A stretch of 64,000 nt of DNA from Nocardia puris (GTDB taxonomy: Bacteria > Actinomycetota > Actinomycetes > Mycobacteriales > Mycobacteriaceae). Where the stretch lies: NCBI RefSeq assembly GCF_003315035.1, contig NZ_QNRE01000001.1:345224-409223 (forward strand), read 5' to 3'. Of the stretch, positions 37,097 to 43,181 are shown one piece after another. A model generated the notes under the pieces. The model searched no databases. It was not told where the DNA came from and saw nothing but the letters and a program-made list of their open reading frames with translations. Each line of letters starts with the position of its first letter. Positions within the stretch are counted from its first letter, which is position 1. The translations under genes and the position numbers were made by a program.

Positions 37097-37118
37097 AATA
37101 GTAAAGACTTCGCAAAGC
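37097..37118 (+). promoter_or_regulatory. Repeated motif, copy 2 (upstream of stress unit)
   Basis: The second copy of AGTAAAGNCTTNGCAAAGC in the same orientation, about 185 bp before the stress-gene unit. It shares 19 of 22 bases with 36478-36499 in otherwise dissimilar, GC-rich surroundings. It suggests one regulator for the divergent transcription units. Confidence 0.5.
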
Positions 37119-37121
37119 GCA

Positions 37122-37135
37122 CGGAAAGCTTTCCG
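37122..37135. promoter_or_regulatory. 14-bp perfect palindrome
   Basis: CGGAAAGCTTTCCG, exactly self-complementary, three bases after motif copy 2. It could be a second operator; nothing else assigns it. Confidence 0.4.
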
Positions 37136-37207
37136 GGCGGAAACATCGAACCGCTATCAAAACGTGATACGCGTCACAAGTACGGCACGGTCTGGCCGGG
37201 TCACCGC

Positions 37208-37281
37208 GAAGGGACTCAGGGCCCTCCGAAACGGGTAGAAGTCCCCTGTTTGCGCACCCCGGGGGGCCGAAGACTGGGGAC
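37208..37281 (+). promoter_or_regulatory. Cluster of DosR/DevR-box-like half sites
   Basis: 37208-37227 reads GAAGGGACTCAGGGCCCTCC, aligning with the DosR consensus TTSGGGACTWWAGTCCCSAA at GGGACT and CCC. Half-sites AAGTCCCC (37239-37246) and TGGGGAC (37275-37281) follow. They stand directly before a unit ending in a universal stress gene, a typical DosR target. This is inferred from motif and context only. Confidence 0.45.
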
Positions 37282-37422
37282 ATGATCGACAGCGAGACCT
37301 CTCATCCCCGCCACCGCGCTCCCCGCGCGGCGGGTCTCGCGCTGTCCGCTCGCCGCGCCGACCGGGTCGCCGCTCTCCAGTTCGTCGCGAATCCCGGCGC
37401 CGTTTCGCGGGACCCGGGATGA
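37282..37422 (+). CDS. Possible 46-residue leader protein of the stress unit
   Basis: ATG at 37282 opens a 46-codon frame (MIDSETSHPRHRAPRAAGLA...) whose TGA overlaps the ATG of the next gene (ATGA). It is arginine/alanine-rich, with no domain. The coupling to the next start and the promoter-like region before it make translation plausible; the ribosome site (GGGGAC) is weak. Confidence 0.4.
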   Translation: MIDSETSHPRHRAPRAAGLALSARRADRVAALQFVANPGAVSRDPG

Positions 37423-37691
37423 ACGCCGTGGCCGCCCCGGATCGCCGCGCCGCCGGCACGGACCTGTCCGTGCTGGCGGTCCCGGCCCGCATCCTCGGCG
37501 CCGTCCTGTTGGCCCTCGCCGCGGCCGCCTCGTTCGCGCTGGCCGGGTGGGCCGCCGATTTCGGCGGGCTGGTCTACGTGACGTTCGCGATGTACGTCGG
37601 AGCCTCCGCGTGGCTCCTGCGCTGGGGAATCACGCTGGGGCGCAACGGCACCCGGCGCCCGTCCACATCCCGTCGCCGCCGCGGCGACTGA
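37419..37691 (+). CDS. Small two-helix membrane protein
   Basis: A 90-residue protein with two hydrophobic helices (ILGAVLLALAAAASFALAGW, and LVYVTFAMYVGASAWLLRWG) and a basic C-terminal tail. No family recognised. It lies 17 bp before the universal stress gene and overlaps the short frame before it, so it is probably part of the same stress-induced transcript. Confidence 0.65.
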   Translation: MNAVAAPDRRAAGTDLSVLAVPARILGAVLLALAAAASFALAGWAADFGGLVYVTFAMYVGASAWLLRWGITLGRNGTRRPSTSRRRRGD

Positions 37692-37708
37692 ACCCTCCGG
37701 AGGCCGCC

Positions 37709-38605
37709 ATGTCCCGCTCCTCGGATCCGCACCACCTCGCCACCGCCGCCGTCGTGGTCGGCGTCGACGGCTCCCTCTCCTCCGATCGCGCCGTGCGCTG
37801 GGCCGCGAGCACCGCAGCGGGCCGCAATCGTGCGCTGCGCCTCGTGCACGGGTACGACCTCACCGCGGTGACGGCGATCTACGGCGCCTACGACGCGATG
37901 GTTCCCGGTGTCGCCGACGCGTTGCGCGAGCGCGCCGAACGCGTGGTGGCCGCCGCACGAGAGGTCGCGCTCGCGGCCGCGCCGGACTGCGAGGTGCGCA
38001 CCGAGGTCTCGCCGGAGCACCCCTCGAAACTGCTCATCGACGCCTCGGCGACCGCGCACCTGGTGGTGATGGGCGCGGGTTCGGGCGGGCCGCTCTCCCC
38101 CATCGGCTCCACCGTGTACGCGGTCGGCGCGCACGGGCACGGCTCGATCGTGGTGGTGCGCGGCGACGACCACCCTGCCGACCGGCCCGTGGTGGTGGGC
38201 GTCGACGGCAGCCGGGTCGGTGAGCCCGCCGTGGCCGCCGCCTTCGCCGAAGCCGCGTTCCGCGACGCGCCGCTGATCGTGGTGCACGCCGTCAACGACA
38301 TCACCGTCGACGCCTTCCGAGTGTTCACCGGCGTCCTCCCCGACGGCGGGGTCGAAGCGGCCGCCGCGGAGATGCTGTCCGAGCGCCTCGCGGGCTGGCA
38401 GGCGAAGTACCCGGAAGTCCACGTCGAATTCGACATCCACCCCGCCGGCTCCCGCAAACACCTGCTGCGCCACTCCGAGACCGCCCAACTCGTCGTGGTC
38501 GGCAGCCGGGGGCGCGGCGGTTTTCTCGGCCTGCTCCTCGGTTCGACGAGCAACGCCCTCCTCCACCGGGCGGCGTGCCCGGTGCTCGTCGCGCATCCGG
38601 ACTAG
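37709..38605 (+). CDS. Tandem universal stress protein (two Usp domains)
   Basis: A 298-residue protein of two UspA domains (about 14-145 and 152-298), each starting VVVGVDGS. The second ends with the ATP-binding motif GSRGRGGFLGLLLGSTS; the first has a weaker version (GAGSGGPLSPIGSTV). The two-domain form resembles M. tuberculosis Rv2623, an ATP-binding growth regulator in the DosR regulon. GGAGG precedes the ATG. DosR-like sites upstream agree with hypoxia/NO-type induction. Confidence 0.93.
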   Translation: MSRSSDPHHLATAAVVVGVDGSLSSDRAVRWAASTAAGRNRALRLVHGYDLTAVTAIYGAYDAMVPGVADALRERAERVVAAAREVALAAAPDCEVRTEVSPEHPSKLLIDASATAHLVVMGAGSGGPLSPIGSTVYAVGAHGHGSIVVVRGDDHPADRPVVVGVDGSRVGEPAVAAAFAEAAFRDAPLIVVHAVNDITVDAFRVFTGVLPDGGVEAAAAEMLSERLAGWQAKYPEVHVEFDIHPAGSRKHLLRHSETAQLVVVGSRGRGGFLGLLLGSTSNALLHRAACPVLVAHPD

Positions 38606-39053
38606 CGGACGCAACCGGGCCGCCCACCCGGACCAGCGCAGGCGGCTGGACGCGGACGATTCGGGCGGCGGCACGTGAGCGACGACCAAGCCCCTGATAC
38701 CGATCGCCGCCTACACCAGTCCGGCTGGACTACCGCGCTGCCACCCCGCCGAGGAACTGCCGGAGTGAGAGGCGGCAGACCCGGCGAACCCCGAGGCGCG
38801 CACGACGATTCAGAAGTGTCTCGGCCGCGCACACGCCCGAGGAAGCACGGCGGCGCCCGCGCGGGGGCGATCGCCCGCATCACCCGCATCTCCTGTCGAT
38901 CGCCCGTGCCGACGGCCGGCGCGGCCCTACGACTTCCAGGACAAAGACGTTGCTCCGAACGACTGCCGCCTCGGAACCGGTGGCGATCCCGCTTCTGTGC
39001 ATATCCGCTGCGCGGGGTGGCCAATCGACCGGCCGAGACCTCGCAGAGCAACG
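38606..39053. other. Intergenic, no gene seen
   Basis: About 450 bp between the stress gene and the tRNA-Val terminator. Reading frames here are arginine-rich and one runs into the tRNA, so they are not credible. No repeat or operator was noticed. Confidence 0.5.
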
Positions 39054-39091
39054 AAAAATCCCCCCGACCTGGCATTTCAGTCGAGGGGATT
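39054..39091 (-). terminator. Rho-independent terminator of tRNA-Val(CAC)
   Basis: On the minus strand AATCCCCTCGAC, an 11-base loop, then GTCGGGGGGATT followed by a short T-run (TTTTT with stem overlap). It is one of the few classical terminators in the window, ending the tRNA transcript. Confidence 0.85.
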
Positions 39092-39095
39092 GCTG

Positions 39096-39167
39096 TGGTC
39101 CCAGCTGGGATCGAACCAGCGACCTTCCGCGTGTGAGGCGGACGCTCTCCCGCTGAGCTATGAGACC
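39096..39167 (-). tRNA. tRNA-Val (anticodon CAC)
   Basis: A 72-nt cloverleaf: acceptor GGTCTCA/TGGGACC with discriminator A, D-arm TAGCTCAGCGGGAGAGC, anticodon stem with loop CTCACAC (CAC), and T-loop GGTTCGATCC. CCA is not encoded. It decodes GUG, transcribed opposite to the other three tRNA genes. Confidence 0.96.
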
Positions 39168-39208
39168 GGGACTGCGGTCCGGAGGGTGTTCCCTCCGAAC
39201 GAGATGGA

Positions 39209-39239
39209 ACATTAGCACGCACCACCGGTCGGTCACCAA
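39209..39239 (-). promoter_or_regulatory. Promoter of tRNA-Val(CAC)
   Basis: The minus strand reads TTGGTG, 19 bp, TAATGT (within GCTAATGTTC), 42 bp before the tRNA 5' end. The same GCTAATGTTC block occurs in the Gly-Cys-Val promoter. Confidence 0.5.
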
Positions 39240-39399
39240 ATCGCCACCTGGACAGGGTTGATCGGGGGTGCGGGAGGGGTCGGGCGCGCGTGAATCGGTG
39301 ACACATGAGCCCCAGTGGTCGATCCGCGCACCGCGCACCACACCAGACCCCCGCGCCCCTGACGCAACTCGGCCGTTTCCAACCGTTCTACCAGCGGAT

Positions 39400-39429
39400 T
39401 TGTACCTTTCACCGAGCGTCGGCTAATGT
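39400..39429 (+). promoter_or_regulatory. Promoter of the tRNA Gly-Cys-Val operon
   Basis: TTGTAC (39400-39405), 18-bp spacer, TAATGT (39424-39429) within GCTAATGTTC, about 50 bp before tRNA-Gly. This is the only good sigma-70-like pair in this stretch. Confidence 0.55.
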
Positions 39430-39477
39430 TCTGTCTCGCACCACGGAGGCCGGAACGAAAGCCCCCGAGATGCGAAT

Positions 39478-39550
39478 GCGGATGTAGCGCAGCTGGTAGC
39501 GCATCACCTTGCCAAGGTGAGGGTCGCGGGTTCGAATCCCGTCATCCGCT
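39478..39550 (+). tRNA. tRNA-Gly (anticodon GCC)
   Basis: A 73-nt cloverleaf: acceptor GCGGATG/CATCCGC, discriminator T, anticodon loop TTGCCAA (GCC), T-loop GGTTCGAATCC. No encoded CCA. First of three co-directional tRNA genes. Confidence 0.96.
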
Positions 39551-39595
39551 CGAGAGGTAGGGCCAGGCAGTGAAAACAGCCGTCCCCCTTTGCGC

Positions 39596-39666
39596 GGTGG
39601 AGTGGCCGAGTGGTGAGGCAACGGCCTGCAAAGCCGTGCACACGGGTTCGATTCCCGTCTCCACCT
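39596..39666 (+). tRNA. tRNA-Cys (anticodon GCA)
   Basis: A 71-nt cloverleaf: acceptor GGTGGAG/CTCCACC, discriminator T, anticodon loop CTGCAAA (GCA), T-loop GGTTCGATTCC. It ends one base before tRNA-Val. Confidence 0.96.
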
Positions 39667-39667
39667 C

Positions 39668-39742
39668 GCGCGATTAGCTCAGCGGGAGAGCGCTTCCCTG
39701 ACACGGAAGAGGTCACTGGTTCAATCCCAGTATCGCGCACCA
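39668..39742 (+). tRNA. tRNA-Val (anticodon GAC), CCA encoded
   Basis: Acceptor GCGCGAT/ATCGCGC, discriminator A, then CCA encoded in the DNA (39740-39742), unlike the other three tRNAs here. Anticodon loop CTGACAC (GAC) reads GUC/GUU. Confidence 0.96.
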
Positions 39743-39757
39743 CCGTAGTACCAGGTC

Positions 39758-39781
39758 AGCCCCGGTTTTCACCGGGGCTTT
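39758..39781 (+). terminator. Terminator of the tRNA operon
   Basis: AGCCCCGG, loop TTTTCA, CCGGGGCT followed by TTTA: an 8-bp stem 16 bp after tRNA-Val(GAC). Confidence 0.8.
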
Positions 39782-40054
39782 ACTTGTGTTCGTGCCACTT
39801 ACGCGCGCTTCCGCGTCACCTCCGACCCACCCGGCCCGCGCTGCGGGCCCACTCGTGCTGGTTCGAGGCGTGACCGACACTCCTCGAACAAGCGGTGCGG
39901 CGACCGCCGACCCGGACCGACGTCCGGAGAGTTCCCTTGCGGGACAATTCAACTCCGCGCCCGGACACGGACAGAATCGCCTCACATCGAAATATCACCC
40001 AGGCGAACCCCGGTCGCGGCCGTGCCGGGGAGTCCAGGCGCCGCGAACCCGAGC
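39782..40054. other. Intergenic downstream of tRNAs
   Basis: About 270 bp without a gene. I searched it for a direct repeat of the tRNA-Val 3' end that would mark an integration site and saw none. Confidence 0.5.
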
Positions 40055-40366
40055 TCACTCGAACCGTTTCAACCACAACCGCTCGTCGAATCCCCCGCGC
40101 CGCGCGTGTTTGTGGGCGGCGGCGCGGACGAGGTCGTCGAGGGCGAAGCCGTTCAGGCCGGCGACGGTGAGCAGGACCTCGAGGACGTCGGCGGCTTCCT
40201 CGAGGCGGTCGGCGGGGTCCTGGGCGGCGCGGAGTTCGGCCGCTTCCTCGAGGAGTTTGTCGTGCAGGGCGATCTCGTAGGCGGCCGTGCTCAGGACGTG
40301 CACGTTGGGGGTGCCGCCTTCCGCGCGGATGATCTCGGGAATCCGGTCCCGCACCAGCTTGCCCAT
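40055..40366 (-). CDS. MazG-like NTP pyrophosphohydrolase (phosphoribosyl-ATP type)
   Basis: A 103-residue all-alpha protein: MGKLVRDRIPEIIRAEGGTP at the start, then KLLEEAAELRAAQDPADRLEEAADVLEVLLTVAG with the E-E-x2-E and E-x2-D metal-binding pattern of all-alpha NTP pyrophosphatases. The LVRDRIPEII group is a common stand-alone branch, likely housecleaning of non-canonical nucleotides. The ATG has AAAAGGGG before it; upstream residues are not conserved-looking. Confidence 0.88.
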   Translation of the reverse strand: MGKLVRDRIPEIIRAEGGTPNVHVLSTAAYEIALHDKLLEEAAELRAAQDPADRLEEAADVLEVLLTVAGLNGFALDDLVRAAAHKHARRGGFDERLWLKRFE

Positions 40367-40446
40367 CGCTCCCCTTTTCGACGTCGATGCCGTCACCCAG
40401 TTGTACTCCCCGGCCGCCGCACCGTCGTCCGGGGAGTGCGCCGGGC

Positions 40447-40640
40447 TCAGCGCGCCAGCTGCAGCGCCAGGGTCGCCGCGGCGGGAATCAGGTAGAGCAG
40501 CGGGAAGACCGACGTCCCGTAGGAGTGGGCGCGGATCGCGGTGGCCGACGCGCCGAGGAAGTAGACGATGAGGCAGACGGCGGCCGCGACGCCGATCGGG
40601 GGCAGCGCGAAACCTTCACCGGGACGACGACGCGGGCGGC
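40447..40640 (-). pseudogene. C-terminal remnant of a DoxX-like membrane protein
   Basis: About 60 codons encode the last two helices of a DoxX-like protein: FALPPIGVAAAVCLIVYFLGA, then AHSYGTSVFPLLYLIPAAATLALQLAR and a stop. Upstream the frame becomes the antisense of the next gene, so the first two helices are gone. A truncated gene. Confidence 0.65.
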
Positions 40641-40690
40641 CGGGGTGTGACAGCCCGGATCTGTCGGTGCGCGCGGTTAGGCTGCGCTGC

Positions 40691-41857
40691 GTGGGTGACG
40701 AGGCGTCCGGGGACGGTGTGGCGGAGGTGTCGTTCGCCGACGACATCGCCGGCGAGGTGACGTTCGATCTGGAGGAGATCGACGAGGTGATCGGCGGCCT
40801 GGTCGCGCGGCACGCCGACCGGCAGAAGCGCGACGCGGAGATCGTCGCGCGCAGGCTCGGCGTCGACGGCGAACCCCCGGAGTCGTTCGCGCGCATCGGC
40901 GAGCGCTTCGATCTGGCGCGAGACCGGGTGCGCCAGTTGCACACCCGCGCCACCGGGCAGATCCTGCGGGAGGCGGCGTTCACCGGGCACCCGATCGCCG
41001 AGGTCTTCGCGCGCCGCTACCCGCTCGACGCGCGCGACTCCCAGCTCGTGCGCACCCTCCTGCGCGACACCTACGCCACCGGCACCGATCCCGCCGCCGC
41101 CGAACTCTCGTACCTGAAGATCCGGCTGGCGGGCCACCCGCCCGAGGACGCCAAACGCGTCTCGGGGTACGTCATGCAGCGAATCATGGCGTGGCGGATG
41201 AAGACCAACCGCCGCCTGGCCAAACTGCGCGACACCGAACCCGCCGCGGCGGGCGATCTGACCGCTCTGCTCGCGGGCGCCGACTGGCCCACCGGCTCTC
41301 CCGCCCCGCTGCCCACCACCTCGACGGCCGACAGCGACGAAGGCGGCCGGTTCTACTTCGACAAGGCGGGCCGCGACATCGGCTTCGATTCCGCGCTGGA
41401 GGCGGGCCTGCTGCGCACCGTGAACACCGCGACCGTGGTCGAGGGTTTCCGCGAGCGCCCGCTCGCCGTGCCGTACGAGATCGACGGCGACGCGCGCGTC
41501 CACCACCCGACGCTGGCCGCCAACCTCGGCGACGGCCGGGTCGTCCTCATCGACGTGCAACCGCTCGGGCACATCGCCTTCCACGTCAACCGCGTCAAAT
41601 CCGCGGCCGCGCGGGCCGCCGCGCACGCGCGGGGCTGGGGGTGGCTCGTGTGGACCGGCAGCACGCTGGGCGTCCCGGATCTCCTCGCCCGCCCGGTGGC
41701 CGACGCGGTCGCCGACGCGATCCCTCCGGGCACGACGTCGTGGACCGCGCTCACGGCACTGCGCGGCGAGACCGGCTTCGACCTCCTCGACCTGGCCGCC
41801 CTCACCCTGCGTCACGAATGGCGCTGGGACCGCTCCCCTTTCCGCCTCACCACCTGA
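40691..41857 (+). CDS. Helix-turn-helix / TnsA-like nuclease-fold protein
   Basis: A 388-residue protein. Residues 66-92 (SFARIGERFDLARDRVRQLHTRA) look like a sigma-region-4-type helix-turn-helix. Residues about 218-330 resemble a TnsA-like PD-(D/E)xK fold: FDSALEAGLLRTVNT (Glu237), VPYEIDGDARVHHPTLAANLGDGRVVLIDVQPL, then Lys303 and GWGWLVWTG. The usual P-D is HPT and the usual E-x-K is D-V-Q (288-290), so catalysis is doubtful. A GTG start after the DoxX remnant is chosen. Possibly a DNA-binding regulator or defence-related protein; function unknown. Convergent with a second nuclease-like gene 9 bp away. Confidence 0.6.
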   Translation: MGDEASGDGVAEVSFADDIAGEVTFDLEEIDEVIGGLVARHADRQKRDAEIVARRLGVDGEPPESFARIGERFDLARDRVRQLHTRATGQILREAAFTGHPIAEVFARRYPLDARDSQLVRTLLRDTYATGTDPAAAELSYLKIRLAGHPPEDAKRVSGYVMQRIMAWRMKTNRRLAKLRDTEPAAAGDLTALLAGADWPTGSPAPLPTTSTADSDEGGRFYFDKAGRDIGFDSALEAGLLRTVNTATVVEGFRERPLAVPYEIDGDARVHHPTLAANLGDGRVVLIDVQPLGHIAFHVNRVKSAAARAAAHARGWGWLVWTGSTLGVPDLLARPVADAVADAIPPGTTSWTALTALRGETGFDLLDLAALTLRHEWRWDRSPFRLTT

Positions 41858-41866
41858 GCAGGCGGC

Positions 41867-42820
41867 TCAGAGCAGCACGAACGCCGAGGTGAGGAACGTG
41901 ATGATCACCAGCATCGCGAAGCAGGTGATCAGCTGCCAATGCCCGACGGTCTGTTGCAGGGTCCGGATGGTGGCGCGCAGGGTGGCGTCCACCCGGTAGT
42001 GCTCGGTGAGTTTGCGCTGCATCTCCGCCAGCGCCGCCGCCTGGTCGTCGGCGTCGTGGGCGGCGCGGTCCAGCCGCGCGGCGAGCTTGACGACCTGTTT
42101 CTCCGTGTCGCGCACCGATTTCCGCGACAGCGCCAGCGCGGTGCGCTGATCGCGCAGTTCCTCGCGCTGGCGGGCGATGACCGTCGCCTGCGTCTTGGTG
42201 TGGCGCTCCCAATCCGTCACGGTGGCCCATCCTCCGGTCTTCTCGTCCCGATATCCCCACGCGATCTCGCCCGACACCCAGCCGCGCAGGAACTCCCGCA
42301 GCTCGATCGGCTCGCGGCTGGGGGCCACGAGATCGCTGTACTCGGTGTCGACCACCCCGCTCACCGCGACGTAGTCGCACGCGGGCGGCGCGTAGTCGGA
42401 GATGCCGAGCGCGGGCAGGTGCGAGACCCAGTAGCCGGGCTGACACAGCCACAGCACGCCGTCACATCCCGCGTCGCGCAGCAGCGACGTGTGTTCCAGC
42501 GCCAAGGTGCGATCGAGCGCGCCGCCGCGCACTTCGATGGCATAGGTCTTGCCGTCGCGGCGCCACAGGATGTCGACGCGCACGCCGTTGACGCGCTGAT
42601 CCACCTCGGCCTCGTCGGCGCCGAAGGCGACCAGCCGGGAGCAGATCCAGTACTTGAGACGCTGGATATCCCATTGCGCCGCCGCGCATCCCGGGCAGCG
42701 GCAGCTGTAGCGGGACCGGCCCGCCGCGATGGCGCGGGTGCCGTCGACCTCGCCGAGTCCCAATTCCGCGAGCATCGTCCGGCGTCCGCAAGCCTGCTCC
42801 GCGCGCTGTTTCGTCCTCAC
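41867..42820 (-). CDS. CoiA-like nuclease-fold protein with coiled coil and C-terminal membrane anchor
   Basis: A 317-residue protein. Residues 40-45 (CRCPGC) form a small cysteine knuckle; residues 80-100 (RVDILWRRDGKTYAIEVRGG, Asp83, Glu96) match the PD-(D/E)xK-like core of competence protein CoiA-type nucleases, with Arg98 where Lys or Gln is usual. Residues about 215-290 are a coiled coil, and 292-317 a single transmembrane helix at the very C-terminus. GGGGAG precedes the GTG start. A nuclease tethered at the membrane by its tail is unusual; it may act on incoming DNA. Convergent neighbour of the TnsA-like gene. Confidence 0.65.
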   Translation of the reverse strand: MRTKQRAEQACGRRTMLAELGLGEVDGTRAIAAGRSRYSCRCPGCAAAQWDIQRLKYWICSRLVAFGADEAEVDQRVNGVRVDILWRRDGKTYAIEVRGGALDRTLALEHTSLLRDAGCDGVLWLCQPGYWVSHLPALGISDYAPPACDYVAVSGVVDTEYSDLVAPSREPIELREFLRGWVSGEIAWGYRDEKTGGWATVTDWERHTKTQATVIARQREELRDQRTALALSRKSVRDTEKQVVKLAARLDRAAHDADDQAAALAEMQRKLTEHYRVDATLRATIRTLQQTVGHWQLITCFAMLVIITFLTSAFVLL

Positions 42821-43181
42821 GCGATCACTCCCCTGCCCGAACACCACCGGTCTCGCGACCAAACTCCACCTACCAGAGTGCTCCCGAACCCTAGTTCCCC
42901 GCCAGTCCCCTTTACCCCGCACTCGGGTGAGCCGTGGCCGTACCGAGACCCATCGGAGGCTGACGTGTGATGTGTCGCAAAGGATTTCGCTGTTCGGCGC
43001 GCCGGAGCGGCGATCGGACCTTAACCGAATTGATAGTTACCGCCAATCCCGCCCACCGGCGCGGCGCGTCACCCGGCCCGCGCGCCGCCCCGGTGCTCGC
43101 CCCGCAACGGCCGGGGGCGGCGGATAGAATCGCCGGGCCGCGCGCAGTTTCGGCATCGACGGGGAAGAAGGTAGAGCACGC
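42821..43181. other. Intergenic, promoter region of the disordered-protein gene
   Basis: About 360 bp with a locally AT-richer stretch (about 42965-43045, containing TTAACCGAATTGATAGTTA) that probably holds promoters for the plus-strand gene. No repeat or gene seen. Confidence 0.4.

Noticed and set aside
38675..39136. A 153-codon plus-strand frame
   Set aside because: It runs into the tRNA-Val gene on the opposite strand, is arginine-rich and lacks a family match.
39668..40054. tRNA-Val as an integration site of a genomic island
   Set aside because: No direct repeat of the tRNA 3' end was seen downstream, and no integrase gene is present in the window.
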